64,000 nucleotides of DNA from Saururus chinensis (GCA_035235625.1 CP141142.1:27972995-28036994), one strand, 5' to 3'; counted from the first letter of the stretch, positions 49,306-62,476 are shown. A program made the numbers and translations. Notes: a model not told the origin generated them from the letters alone.

Positions 49306-52300
49306 ATGGTGGCGAAGGTGACGGTGAGGGGGCGATACGAGTGCGGGAGCAAGAGCAGCGCCGTCGCCTCCCTCGCCTTCAACGCCGGAGACGGCGTGAA
49401 ACTCCGCGCCTCTCTTACCGACGCCTCCGTCGTCGACGGCCCTTCCTTTGAGGGCGTTGCCCTCGCCCTCGAGAAGCCCGGCGCCTTCATCCTCTCCTAC
49501 GACGTCCCTAGACAGGTCGTTTTTTCCATGATTTGGCTTTATTGTCGTTGGTGGCTCCGCCCGGGCCCTACCTCCGGCGTCGGGACTCTAGTCTAATCAT
49601 CTAGGCCTAGGGTTTTCGATTGTTTGGATTTTCTCTGTTGGTTTGATATTGTTTAGTCCTTTATTCTTGTACATTCATGGCTTCCTGCTTTTTTGTTTTT
49701 CTCATTCTTTCTTCTCTCTGGTTTCAGGATGTTCGATTTCAGTTTATAAACACGATTAGGGTGGCAGAAAAGCCACTTCACCTGACCTATGCCCATGCTC
49801 GCAAAGACAACCGGACCACATTGGATGGGACCTTTGTGTTTGATCCATCAAACAAGATTTCTGCGAATTATGCATTTGGATCTGGAAACTGCAAGGTCAA
49901 GTATACATACATTCACGGTGAGGGGTCGCGAATATTTGAGCCTTGCTATGACTTCTCCAAGAATGCGTGGGATTTTTCCGTTTCGCAGAAGGTGTTTGAG
50001 GATGATGTGCTAAAAGCTTCTTACCAGACATCGTCCAAGGTTTTGAATCTTGACTGGATGAAAAATTCTAACGTTTCTGGTTCCTTCAAGGTAGGGAAGA
50101 TTCTCTCTCTCTCTCTCTATTATTTGAATATCTGTTTCATAGTGATAGGGGAAATAAGAAGGTTCTTTGATCTGAACAAATTGCTTAGTTAGTTTTGTCC
50201 AATATTGCTACCAAGAACAATTAGATGAGGTACCACCTTAAACAGATTAATAGGTAAGCAATTGAATCATATAAGAATGATTATGTTGCCCTAGGGAAGG
50301 TATTCAACTTCTCATATTTGACTAAGATGCAAAGTTTTTGTAAATTTCATGATGTCCGTTCAACCCATCCATCTGTAGTATGGACCCCTCCCTGAAGGAT
50401 GATCTTAAGGTTCAACAAAATTCGATTACCTCATTAAAACAAAATGATTATGCCTGATTTCTTTTAAAGATGTTGTAATTCCTTAAGATTACAAGCTGAA
50501 TAGTGTATAGAAAATATGGATGAAAGGGGAGATTAATCAGATGAAGAGGAGTAGGAGAAACTCAGCTTCGCTCTTGTAAAACACTATTCACATACTACAG
50601 TAGCAATGATGCCATAAGCCCTTTTATAGTTTTACACTTACCCAATTACAACTCTTCGTCAAACTAGGAATCTTAAATTTTTTAAAATAGAATTATCTTA
50701 CATTAGGAAAGTCCTAGCAACTTTAGAATATCCAACCCAAACTTGTTGATAGAAAAGGGAAAGGGCAATAACATTCCAGTATTCTACCAATGCTTCCACT
50801 CCACCGTGTCCTTGAGGTGGTCTTCTTTTCATGTGCCACAAGAGATAGGCCCACCAAGGTTCTGCTCAAAACTTCAGGCAATGTTAAGGCAGCAGCAGTG
50901 GTAAATCTGCCTAAATTAGTTATGGTAGAGCCCTGGATAAGACAAGTACTTTGTAGCTGGCGAACAATTTGGTGAATGTAGACTATAGGTGGAAAACAAT
51001 GCTATGTTAAAGAAAAGTTTATTGCCTCACTGAGATGCATGGTCCCAATTGGCCGTCAGAGCACCATCACAGCCACCATGAGGACAACCATTGGTAGACA
51101 GGGGCAGAAGCATCCTCAGACACTGCTTTCAGTGTAAATGAGAAAGCGTTCAGGGCAAAGAAACCGCGGTTAGAGGGGCATAACGCTTTTGTTGGTGATG
51201 TCGGATGGAAGCTGCCCCAATGATTGCCACTAAGGAAGGGGTTTGGGGGATTTTTTTGGAGTAATTTGTGCACTGCACACCCTGTTTCTTTGAATCGTTA
51301 GAGAAACGATGGAGAACGATGGGGTTGCTGAAATAAGACAAGAGCATGGGGTTGCCCCTGGATCAGTGAGGTGTCAAGCGGCCATGGCAGCGGCAGTCTT
51401 GACGTTGGCAGTGATGTTAGCGGAGGATTAAACATCGAAGTTGCTGCACCTCGGGAAGACAAAGGACTTTCGACCGGATTTCTTCGTGTTCTGCATGCTC
51501 TTCTTGGCATTGCTGCGCACATTCTCCCCGGTGGTGAAGGCTTTTGTCATCTCATTGCTTCCATTCAGCATGCACCTCTTCATCATATCGCTTCCATTTT
51601 GCACGCAACACATCATCTTGTAACTATAGTATAGCATAAGGAATAAGGTGCAACTAATCTGGCGGCAAAGGTGGAGGAAGGGTAGGAGAAATGACTAAGG
51701 CATTGCCCACATACTTTTAGAGCCGTGAAATATGAAAGACAAGATGGATGTGGGACTTTGGAGGCAATTGCAGATGATATATAACATTACTAATTCGTTC
51801 AATGACAGGATAGGGGCATGGAAGCGATGAGAAAGCTTTGCACTACCCGGTTGATATACAAATGTCTGGTAGTATGGTTGAAAGCGAAGATAAACCAAGT
51901 TTCCAACTTGAAACTCTTGATCTTGGTGGCCATGATCAAAAACCTGTTTCATACAATTCTGGGTGGCCACCAAATGCAAGCGAATCTGGCAGAGGATCTC
52001 ATTTCTTGTTAGCAATGCATTGTTTAGCTCATTGACAGGAGCACGCAAGGTAAGATAGCGCAACATGGTGTGAAGAAGTTGCCCATAGACAACCTAGAAT
52101 GGTGTAAAACCTGCAGCAATGTGATAAGCTATATCATATTACCACTTTGCCAAATGCAAAAAGGAAAACGAAGTCTTAGGTTGGTTGCTGGGAAAACACC
52201 AAAGGTATTGCTCCAAGCATTTGTTAACAAACTTTGCTTGCCCATAAGTATGGGTATGATAAGCTGAACTTATGCAAAAGCTAGTCCCCAACAATTTAAA

Positions 52301-55300
52301 AAATTTCTGCCAAAACTTTGATAAGAAGTCCTTATCCCATGTTGGCGCGCAATATCACGAACAAATACTTCAGCATTTGATCGGGCAGTATAAGAATGAG
52401 AAAGAGCACAAAAGTGGGCATATTAAAATATCTGATCAACAACCATAAGAACAACCGATTTCCCCTTCACTACCGGTAAAGCTTTGACAAAATCCATCGA
52501 AATATCCTCCCATATATGCTCAAGAATATGGCAAGGCTAAAATAAGCCACATGGCATAGTGGTGTCCGCCTTTGCACGCTGACAAACATCATGCATTAGA
52601 CCATGCCAAGCAAAACTCTAGGACACCCCCTTGTAGGTGCGAAAAATATCCTCATGACTAGTGACAAGTATACAATGGTAATGTTGAAGGATATCACGCC
52701 GCAATTGCTCATCCTTGGGAACAGTGGGGCTTTTGGAAACAACCACATTCTAATGGTGGCAGCCCAGGCTGGTGGGGAACAACTTTCTTTGTATCGTTAG
52801 AAAGCTAAGTAACCATCGAGGTTTGGCATAAAGTGTTTGCATATGTTGAGCCTTTCCATCGAATCATTCATTGTCTTCTTGAATCTAATTACCATATCAT
52901 CCATCTTAAGCATAGACATTTGTTTGACCCTTAATAGGATGGCCTTTGCTTGCTCGATCTCAATCACAAGTGGTGGTTGTGTCTTAGGTGTCTTAGGAGG
53001 AAGTGGAGTTAAGAAATCATTGGTCTGAATTTTGAATACACATTAAGGATTGCTTTGATAACAATGTTGTGAACCCTAGGTTAAGCAAGGGATTTGGGGA
53101 CAAAATTGAATGTGATTTAGATGATGTGGAAGGCGGGACCATGAGTGGAATGGTTAGGGTTTAGGAAGGAGAATTAGTTTGAATGGGAAAATCGAAGACA
53201 TTAGAGTAGGCATGATCAAATTGAGCAGTCTAAGGCGAAAGGAGGAAGTAGAAAGGTAAGAAAAAGGAGAAGTGGTTGTATTGTATTCAGCCACGTGACC
53301 AAATTTTATATTTATAATATAAGCGATTAGTAATTACTAGCAGCAAATATTGACTTATGGACAATCATAATTCTTCACTTATGGACAGCTGCGGACATTG
53401 ACTTGTGGGACACCTTTTACAAGTGCTAATTTAGACTACTACAAATGTTGACTTATGGACAGTTGGAATTATTGACTTGTGTACACTTGCAAACATTGAC
53501 TTTTAAACAACTGTTACAATCAGTAATTTATAACTTATGGACCCTAACATATAATTATTTTCTACATTTCTCCTCAAGCTGACCATTGATTTCATATATG
53601 GCCAGCTTGGACATGATCAGATCATATGTTCATTGTGGCAATGCCTCAGTCAACACAATTAGTAAACTGATTTTTGAATGAAGTGTAGGTATTTGAGGTT
53701 TCTTTGTTGACACTCTGTTTTTGAAGAAAATGGCAATCGACCTCAATATGTCTGGCACTCATGAAATACTTGATTGTTAGACGTGTGGATAGTAAGTAGC
53801 CTGATTATCAATCACATAGAAGCGGGGCTATGAAAAAAATAATTTCAACCACTTCATCTCACAAATGATCAAAGACATAACCTGTATTCTACATTTGCAC
53901 TAAAATGAGCAACCACATTTTTTTTGCTTCTCCACATGACAAGGTGGCTACAAAAAGGATACTATAGCCATGGATATAACACAGATCAGCCCAATCGGCA
54001 TCTAGAAACAATCTGATTGCATAAATGAAGTCTATGTTTTTGGCATAAAAGTCCCTGGCCAAGACATTTATTATAAATATTGATGTATCTCCATTGGCAG
54101 GACTTAAAGAACGGCTCCAATGGAAATTGGAGAGTCAAACAAAGTTAAAGGTTTTTAGCAAAATACAGTTACCACTCATATGATCATTGGCACCTGAATC
54201 AATAAGCTAACCCGTACAATGAGATATGAAAGCTGAGCAGCAGCAGAACAAGATGGTGTAGCTTCATGTTAGGGTCCGCAAGTCCATAGTATGGACCCTA
54301 ATATATAGCACTTTTCTAACACAGCAGAGATGGAAGGGATAAAGGGGATGAGCCAATGAGTACTACTCAGTTCAGTTCTATTCATTGACTAACTGAAATT
54401 TTGGGCGCTCTTGCATTAAATGGAAGAACTTAATGGGCCTAACTAACTAACCAACTAGAAGCTCACTAATCAAAATTAATGGAGATTACAAATATTCTTA
54501 TTTACCTAATTACTACTGACTCTGTAATCATTACATAAACAAATAATTAAGGGTAAATAGCACTTACAACCCTTGCATTATGCTGAGAATGCACATTTAC
54601 CCCCTGCATTATGAAAACCTGCACATAACCCCCTAGTGCAGTGGACCCCCTAGTGCGGTGCTTTTTTTTTCAAATTCCTCTTTTACCCCTTTTCTTTCGC
54701 CTTCCTTGTTATTTGATTGTGGGTCCCACCTTCACCCATCTTCCCAGCTTGACAAGACTCTTCCTCCTCACCCAATCATGGACTTCACTAGTTTTCCTCA
54801 TCAACCCTCAAAACTTATTTGCAGCCCATCATCCTCATGTAGCCTCATATATATAACATAATTAGTTGGCTCGTTTAATGATTTCCACTAATCTCCAGCA
54901 GCTAACAAGACTCACTTCAGACTCAGCAGAGGGAGAACATATTTTCTAAAGTAGAAATCCTGGTTGGCATTGCCACATCATTATAACTTGCCTCATTACA
55001 TATTTACACACTATCCATGTAAATCTAACATGCTAACTTTCCCAAATGTATCAACCAGTGTCATCATTGCTCTTAGAGTCTTGTTTGGGGAGTCATTATT
55101 GAACTTCAGTCTCTCCCGAACCCCATGAGGCATTTTTGCTTTCTGATAGGCTATAATAAGCAAATAAAATGGTTGTGCCCATCCTACATAACCAGTTTGT
55201 CTTCTGTTCTCAAAAATATTCTTGGCATTATGGATGCCTATTGTAGACGGTTTTGTCTTCAATGGGTTTGAAGGCGAGGCAGTGGGGTTGTGAGGGCTTG

Positions 55301-58300
55301 AGAAGTGAGCCGAATAAGTGGGACGGAGAGAAATGAAGGGAATAAGGGTAATAGATGAAAGGAAGAGAGAGAGGCAGAGGTAATTAACTAAACTACTCTA
55401 TTAATCTCTGAATAATTCTCCAATGAAAGGCAGAAGCCATTACATTGATATATATAGGCATAAGCCTTCACTGACCGTAATTTAAGTAGGAATTGTAATT
55501 TGAAAAGAAACTACCCTAATTGAAACATAATAAAATTAGGATTTTAAAGGTCTATTCTAAGCTAACTAAAGAGAGACAGCAGGTGAAAGTATGTGGGCAT
55601 AAGCCTTCACTAACTTTAATTTAAGTAGGAATTGTAATTCGAAAAGAAACTACCCTAATTGAAACATAATAAAATTAGGATTTTAAAGGCCTATACTAAA
55701 GAGAGGCAGTAGGAAGTACATGGGCTGCTTAAGGGTAATAACACTCCACAACTGCTTATGCCTGGCCTTGTCCTCAGGGCTGCGAAGTATCAATGCTCTC
55801 ATCAACTAGGAGTAGCTGGAGGACCCATGCATGTACTTCAATTGTGGCCATTGAATGATGTGGAGTTTATTTGGAGGTTGGGCAGTAAGTCGACACTTAG
55901 ACTGCATTTATCTTAAAGCTCATCTGCATAAGGTGAAAGTTTTATTTGACTTTGCATAAGTTATGCTACCAATCCATGCTAAATAGAACATCTACGCCCT
56001 TGATATGTAGGGTGTAAAAATCATCGTGGATGATGAGGCCTTGAGAAAGCATAGGTGCATTGTGACACACGGCCATACTGCATAGCTTAATGCCATCTCC
56101 AACCATAACATCACAGGTGGAACAATATAAAATTTGCAAGCCTAGCTCATTATCAATGACATCATTAATGAAGCTCTGGGTGCTACTTGAATCAATGAGA
56201 ACCATGACACTTCTTTTCTATCTTGCCATTGTTACACATTGTGTTAGGAGCAGTGCCACCTTTATAGGCATGATAAGAGAAGTAGGGTCAACGTCATTCT
56301 CCAAGGCGGCTAGATTTGGGTCAAACTCAGCCACGGGGCCTATAGAATCCACTAGTTCATGTGCCTCATCAGCCACTTAAATATAGAGGGTCTTGTATCA
56401 GTGTTCAGGGGTGTGCCTTCTATCACAATTATAACATAGCCCCTTAGAGCAGTATGCATCCATTTCAAACTCGAACAAATTTTTGATAGGAATTGTAGAA
56501 GTTGAAGCACTAGGAATAGAAGTCTTTCCCAAACTAGCGGGCTGGCTGTTAGAGGAAGGCTGGGGGAACCGTTGAGCACGCTATTGATGTTGAATTTGCA
56601 CTTGACACATGCATACCACATGGATTGTCTCAGTCCATGTATGTCGCTTGAAAATATGTAACATAGTTTGCAAGCTGGGTTTCAGGCCACCAAGAAGAGT
56701 ACATATCAAAGAAGCTTCAGGCCAGATGTACAAACTATTAGACAACTCTTTAAATTCATCTGGATAATTTTAATGGTGGGAGTCAGGTGGACACTGGATA
56801 GACGGAGATTGTAATCATTGTAATATGTAGGCCCAAAGCGATCAAGGAGTGCTGGCTCCATGTCATCCCATTTAGCATGTGGATTGTGTGAGAGGAAGTG
56901 CTCTAGCCACTGCAATGCGTAAACCTTCCATCTGAAAGGAAATAAGGTCAATATGCTTTTGGGATTGAATATGGTGGAAGTGGAAAAACCTCTTGGAGCG
57001 TTAATAGCCTGCAGCGCAAGGCTGGTTTAGCAAATCCAGTGGTTGTTTATGTCGGTGCTCTTGTAGATGGCCATGAAAAACCTGCATGAGAAGAAGCATG
57101 AGGGGGGCAAACCAGGTCCATTTCGGGAAAGAAACAAGTCAGGAGCAAAACTGGAGTGCAAAGCCATGGCCAGGTAGGCCCGAGATTTTGGTCCACCCAG
57201 ACCTGCTTGAGATGCACAAACCATGTCTTTCATCTCCTTCATGTGGGTGTCCTAATTGCTCTTGAGTTTCGCCAGCAAGGGGCAGCTGTCTGAACAAGAG
57301 CAGCTTCATTGGGGGCAACAGCCGGCCAAATCATGGAACGGCAAAGCCGTTGTAATTGCGCCTGTTGAAATGAATTTAACTTGTGGGCTGGGTGAGTGGA
57401 AGCTCAGATTTGCATGGGGCCTGCTGGGTAGTGGCAATCTGGGAGGCAGAAGGGCTTGATCCCACCTAGACGTTGCAGGCAGAGGGCTAGGCCAGGAGGC
57501 TGGTGAGAAGACCCTACTGCCGTGGAATCGAACACAGCTGCACATGCTCTTGGCCGTGTGCGGAGTTGGCCGTATGGGGCTGAAAGGGTGAGGATCAGGG
57601 AGAGAGCGGAAGAATTGGATGAGTGCAGAAGGCCGGCTGCATATGTAGGGCTTGAACTGGAGGTTGGCAAGGACAAAGCACTGGCCGGTGCTGATGAAGA
57701 CAACCCCAGAACTCGTGCTTGGGAAAGCGGCTGGGCTGTGGTGCCCTGAGGCAGCAGGTCAGCTGGCTGTCGGAAGGCGGATGGTTGGCAAGCTACTGGA
57801 CAGAGGTGGACGGGGAGTTGCATTAGCTGGTGATTGCAATGTGGGACTCCTGATGGGACTCCCCAGCAGCAGTGATCTCCTGCTGCAACTGCATGCCGCC
57901 ACCGAGGGTGTCTGCGAAGCTCTGGAAATGCTCCACCCGACTATTTTTATCGGCCTTCCGCTTGACGACTTGTGCTTCGAATTTTTGCTGAAGTTTGAAG
58001 GACTGTGCCTCCAATTTCAAGTGAAGTTTGGCGACATGTGTTTGAATCTTTGACATAGCGGTGTAGGACATTTAGACCTTGGAATTGGAGTCAGGTTTCT
58101 TCTGGCATAATGTCATGGTGGTGTTGAAGTGTTGGCAAGGAAAGGTGCTGGCCCCAGTTCCAGTGTTAGATGGTTTGCCTAGCATATTTGAAGGCAAGGC
58201 AGTGGGGTTGTTGTGAGGCTTAAGAAGTGAGACGAATTAGAGGGATAGAAAGAAACAAAGGGAACAAGTGGAAGAGACGAGGGGAAGAGAGAGAGTCAGA

Positions 58301-59486
58301 GGTAATTATATAAACTCTTCTGTTAATCTCTGAATAATTCTCCAATGAAGAGGCAGAAGCCTTCAATAACCCAATCTAAGTAGGATTTGTAATTTGAAAG
58401 AAAACTACACTCATTGAAACATAATCTAACTAGGAATTTAAAGACATATTCTAAGCTAACTAAAGAGAGGCTGGTGGTGGAAATTTGCGGGCCCCCTAAG
58501 GGTCATAACACACCATGTTTTGCATAATGATTTAGATGCAATGTAAGAGTTGTACAAGGGCTGCATGTTTTTCTTCTCTACAGCCTTTTCGCCCTCCCAA
58601 TTTCCAAATGTATAGATTTTTTCGGTGCATCATAAGTGGCATGCCTTAGAGGACACTCTGTTTCTAACATCTTCAACAGATTCTCCCTCTTGCTAAACAC
58701 CTTGTGATCAGCAATTATAGACCCTCTATAGGGTAGCATAATATTTGGGGTTTGCCTTCATTTGTCTTCATCATCTCAAATACCTGCTCCATTTTTATGT
58801 GATCCACCTTACTCCAATTTTAGCTAAAGAATATTGCTGCTCCAAGATTTATTGTGTTGCATTCTCAGTGTCTTGTCCTTCTGCATTACTCTCTTGAGGG
58901 GGCTCTTAATCCGAATAACCATCTCCTAACTTATCGTCTCTTTACACTTAGAAAACAGGGTCCGCATATCCCAATTGAATTTCCAAAAATTCGCATAGTA
59001 TAAACCTTCTGTAGATGATTTCTCACATTTACATGTTCACACTTGTGTTTACCCAATTGTGTTGCCAAGCACTTATGTCATCCGGAAAGTAGTGAAGTCC
59101 ATGGTTCGGCTAAGTGGGAAAGAGTGTGCAGGTTTCCATAATGCAGGGGTTTATGTGCATTTTCATCATAATTCAGGGGGTGTAAGTGCTATTTACCCAA
59201 TAATTAATTACACAAATCGTATTCAATGGTCCACCATAATGGGCCATAACACTAATAGATTTTTTGTTTTCTAAGCTAAGTTTACAAATCTTAGCAATTT
59301 GTAAGGAATCATTTTTCACACTACTTTCTCTTAATTTGATTTCCCTACTTAATTTTAGATGTAATTTCGTGTAACCCATTTAACAGCTGTCCATGTATTC
59401 CACAGATTTCTGCATCTCTGAATTTGGCTGAGGAGCTTAAAGTACCAAAAATTACTGCTGAGAGCACATGGAATTTTGACATGTAG
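49306..59486 (+). CDS. OEP24: Outer envelope pore protein 24 (OEP24), three exons
   Basis: OEP24 is a beta-barrel, poorly selective anion-preferring pore in the chloroplast and plastid outer envelope that passes metabolites such as triose phosphates and dicarboxylates. Exons are 49306-49515 (70 codons), 49728-50090 (121 codons) and 59406-59486 (26 codons plus stop), all joined in phase 0 at GT/AG borders (CAG|GTCG, TTTCAG|GAT, AAG|GTAGGG, CACAG|ATT). The product has 217 residues, close to the roughly 213 of Arabidopsis OEP24. Family landmarks are [65 protein letters not shown], then [15 protein letters not shown] and the C-terminal ESTWNFDM. There is no cleavable transit peptide, as expected for an outer-envelope barrel. 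The start ATG in GGATGG context precedes [14 protein letters not shown]. Exon 1 is strongly GC-rich. Intron 2 is 9315 bp and filled with mobile elements; the frame is intact, so it may still be spliced and functional. Confidence 0.93.
50490..53063 (-). mobile_element. Ty3/gypsy retrotransposon fossil fragment (integrase end)
   Basis: On the minus strand, integrase-related sequence spans about 52.8 down to 51.7 kb, including the C-terminal region ([20 protein letters not shown]). A possible LTR lies at about 50.5-50.77 kb, ending GGGCAATAACA. The 52.8-53.06 kb part looks like a gag start preceded by a primer-site-like TTGTTATCAAAGC. Whether these all belong to one element is uncertain. Heavily broken and old. 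Confidence 0.65.
53064..54270 (-). mobile_element. Ty1/copia retrotransposon fossil fragment
   Basis: Minus-strand pieces: protease-like ([13 protein letters not shown]) near 54.17-54.23 kb and RNase H-like ([16 protein letters not shown]) near 53.95-54.04 kb, with most of pol between them missing. An LTR-like block at about 53064-53549, bounded TGTTGTGAACC and GACCCTAACA, follows a purine tract. Another TGTTAGGGTCC start lies at 54274. Strongly eroded. Confidence 0.6.
55242..58510 (-). mobile_element. Ty3/gypsy fossil nested in the MULE (gag and protease only)
   Basis: LTRs at about 55242-55743 and 58164-58510 share the AAGGCRAGGCAGTGGGGTTG block and ATTCTCCAATGAA. On the minus strand a primer-site-like TGGAACTGGGGCC lies just inside the right LTR. 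Internal parts, reading right to left: gag (about 57.9 down to 56.4 kb, capsid-like [17 protein letters not shown]), zinc-knuckle-like region near 56.4 kb, and protease (about 56.2-55.97 kb, [12 protein letters not shown] and [10 protein letters not shown]). Reverse transcriptase and integrase are absent, so it is an internally deleted, non-autonomous fossil with several breaks. The left LTR is longer because of a tandem duplication. No clear TSD was read. Confidence 0.8.
55457..55733. repeat. 139-bp tandem duplication within the left LTR
   Basis: A unit starting GGCATAAGCCTTCACT at 55457 recurs at 55596 with a few differences. The right LTR has one copy, which explains most of the length difference between the two LTRs. 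Confidence 0.8.
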
Positions 59487-61681
59487 TTTTTTTGTGGGAA
59501 ACTCAATTGCATTTGTTATATTATGTCGACTAATATGCTATCATTTCCTTGGGAAAGTTATTGTTATTCTTGTTGATCTTGATGTTGCTGCAAAGAAGTA
59601 CCTCTTAGAGAATGAGGTTTTACTGTGTTTAGTTTTTGCTCTTCTTTCATAAAAATAGGCAACTTATTGTTTGAGGATGGTTTAGGAAATGTATGTCGCA
59701 ACAGATTCTGGTGTCATTTAAAAAACAAAAGAAGAGCGAAAATCTTCTTTGCATTTTCAGACAGGTGAAGACTACTGAAGGCCATCAACGTGATGCAACA
59801 TTTCTGAAAAGAAAGAGAAAATGGATGCCTTTAGGTTATTGTGATCTGCTTTGAATCTTACCAATGTTCCTCGAGTAAGCGAACAAAGGCATTCAGAATC
59901 AAGGGTTTGAGCTTGAAACAGAAGATGTGCCAGGAATATCTATATTGGACTCAATTTTGTTGAGTTTGTTCATCCAAATTGAGGCCATGCATTTGCTGGA
60001 GCTGGTGTTAGGTATCCCATTTAGGTACAGAACGTTTAGAATAGCATCTTATATTATGTAAATTACTTTGGTTCTTATTAGATATAACATTTCTTGATAT
60101 CTGATTTTTCTCACGCAAATTGTAAAAATCTTTAATACGTAAAATCTCATAGTACCATGTGTACTGAGCAACTTTCGTTTAGTCACTCTGCAATTTCCTG
60201 TCCGAATTTGTGGTGTGGTACCTTCTGAACTGCGATAAAATATTATTTCAAAGCGGATACGACTGTCCTTTTGATTCCTTCACAACTAACAAACCACTTA
60301 CAAAATGTTACTATGAAGGGCTTGTAGCCCTTTTAAATTATAAGGAATATTCTTCATGGATTTTCAATTGGATTTTGGATCTTTTTATGACTATTATCAA
60401 ATTTTTAATAACCCAAATAATAGTTGTTGGGATAGGTTGGGATTTATAAGCAGGATGATAAGTTGCTACTCAACGTGTCTTAAGGACTCGTCAAGAGTGA
60501 CCTTCAGCAGGCAAAGATTAGTGCGTTGACTTGTTGAAGGATGCTAATGGACTTCAAAAGATATCTTATTTTACTTGGAAGGTTTCCTCATGCTATAAAA
60601 ACACTCCACATCCAAAACCAAAACTCTAATCAAGTGGAGTGATATATGTAGTTTTTATCTATTTTGTATGTTTATTTACCTTATTTATTAGTATATGATC
60701 AAGTTAATTTAATTCATTAGAGTTTGTGTGTTAAGATAGAAATTAGTAGGGTGATTTAATTATTAATTAATTTGGGCAATATTAAATGTTTAGGCATATA
60801 TTTGAATAAAGTTGAAATTTTATTTGTCTTACACACCTAAAATATGACCGTTTATGTTTTGTAGGTAAGACACGCATCTCAAAGTACGCAGATGATATTC
60901 AAAAAAATATATTACACTCTTAACACACTTACAAGTGGTTTGGACAACTTTTCAGTGATGTGGGCATGTTAGAAACATATATAGAGATGAACGGAAGAGC
61001 TTAATGAACATAGAAGAAAACTGAACACTAATATGGACTGTCTAGTGAATAGAGTCTTCTTCCTAAACGAGTTCTTGGACAGTTAACTGGACAAAAATGT
61101 CCATATTGCAAGGGTGATGGTTTTGGTTGAAATTAAGTGCTAATTTGAGCAAATAAATTGGGCGTTTCAAAGCCCATTTCAATTAAATCAATGAAAAACA
61201 TTTTAGCATTGTCAAATTGAAGAATTATGACTCGTCTATGAAGAAAATTGAAAGTTTTCTTTAGCTCCTATTAGACACTTTGAACCAGCACTTTGAAGCT
61301 TCAAATTAAGGAAGAAAAGGCCTAATTAATGCTAGATTGATTGGTTTAATTCATTAGATCAAGGTGAGTTAATTTCTAGTTGAAAGGTTGTAGTTTTATG
61401 GTTGTGAGGTGGTGTCATGTTCATGTGGAGGTCAGATCCGCCATTAATGGATGTCACTAGAGCTTTATAGCATCAAGTACGGGTTGTGTGGTCATGGAAG
61501 AGCTTTCTCATTGGTTGAAGATCATGATGAGTCTTGAGAATAGGATGATTACACATGCCAAATCAGAGAGCATTAAAGAAGGAATGGATAGAGAAGGTGC
61601 ATTTGCACAAGAGAGAAAAAAGAAAGGAAAATTAAGAGGAGAAAAGTGATTTGCAAGGGTCTAAAAAAGGAATTAAATAAG
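59487..61681. other. OEP24 3' region, then gene-poor DNA with LTR-like traits
   Basis: The first few hundred bases should include the OEP24 3' untranslated region and polyadenylation site. Further on, 60420-61140 has LTR-like features (TTGGGATAGG near 60428, GCTATAAAAACAC near 60591) but no ends can be set. The 79-codon frame at 60210-60449 has no domain. Confidence 0.35.
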
Positions 61682-61951
61682 GAGTTTTTTCCATATTGCC
61701 TGGCCAAAGAATGAAAATTTTCATATTCCCTGGATTTTAAATGGAAATGCCATATGACCTATTTATGGACCAAACTGCCCTTAGGTTTCCACTATATCAT
61801 ATTTTAAAGTAGAGAGTAATAAATGAACACCGGAACAATGCTGCACCGTTCTGGTGTGCTGGGAGTCATCGTCGGCGAATAGAACTCGCCAGTGGGAGTT
61901 GATAGGCGGTGACTCACCGGCGAGCATCGATGAACAAGAAAAAAATATTTT

Positions 61952-62476
61952 TTGACATCGCAGACGCTGTGTGATGCTCCAAAGGTTACATTTTGCATAA
62001 ACGATCCTTCTTTTACACCAATCATGGATAGGATCAGTATTTACATCCATTATAACATAGAGGTAGGCAATGACGACGTGTATATTGGTGGAATGACACA
62101 GTTGATGAACATTCATCTGTCAGCGAGCTTTGGTGAGCTACTGGTGCAAGTCAAAGCACGATTTTCTGTCAATGGTAATGTCAGTTTGAAGTATTTAATT
62201 TCATCCTCTTAGTCATCTATGATATATGAATTACAAGATGATGAGGACCTCCAATAAGTATTCTCCATTCATAAGAAGGCGAATAAGGAGGTGTTATCAT
62301 TGTATGCCAAGATGAAAAAGCCCGACAATGGTGATAAATCACCATCATCCTCCATAGAAAGGAACCAAACAGTCAATAGAGCTGAATCACCTGTTGTAAT
62401 GGCTCATCCCAACTCTAATGTCGGAATTTATACCAGATTCAATGAAACTCAGTTCACCTTTGAAACTGTCAGGTAA
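61952..62476 (+). pseudogene. MuDR transposase N-terminal (PB1-like) region
   Basis: Encodes ISIYIHYNIEVGNDDVYIGG, then LMNIHLSASFGELLVQVKAR and VSLKYLISSS. A stop follows at about 62211, and a second frame continues MIYELQDDEDLQ. This order (a GG-containing strand, a basic-acidic fold and a DDEDL motif) is what MULE transposases show before the DNA-binding domain. The stop breaks the frame. A Ser/Asn-rich linker (KSPSSSIERNQTVNRAESPV) reaches 62476. Confidence 0.65.

Larger units (their letters stand above)
54551..59198. mobile_element. MULE with nested gypsy element, inside OEP24 intron 2
   Basis: Terminal inverted repeats of about 73 bp (54551-54623 and 59126-59198) start GGGTAAATAGCACTTAC. 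They are flanked by a perfect 9-bp duplication AATAATTAA (54542-54550 and 59199-59207), the Mutator hallmark. Without the gypsy insertion (55242-58510) the element would be about 1.4 kb. The remaining interior holds minus-strand open stretches: [19 protein letters not shown] near 58.7 kb and [20 protein letters not shown] at about 55.1-55.2 kb. These do not look like a MuDR transposase and may be captured host sequence. I cannot name their source. Confidence 0.88.
50091..59405 (+). other. OEP24 intron 2, 9.3 kb, filled with nested elements
   Basis: Bounded by GTAGGG at 50091 and CACAG at 59405. It contains minus-strand gypsy and copia fragments (about 50.5-54.3 kb) and a MULE (54551-59198), which itself carries a minus-strand gypsy element. 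About 200 bp between the MULE and the acceptor are unique and T-rich (59208-59405), as needed for the branch point and polypyrimidine tract. Confidence 0.85.

Noticed and set aside
55242-58510. 5-bp target duplication for the nested gypsy element
   Set aside because: The flanking bases (CCTAT left, CACCA right) do not match, so no duplication is claimed.
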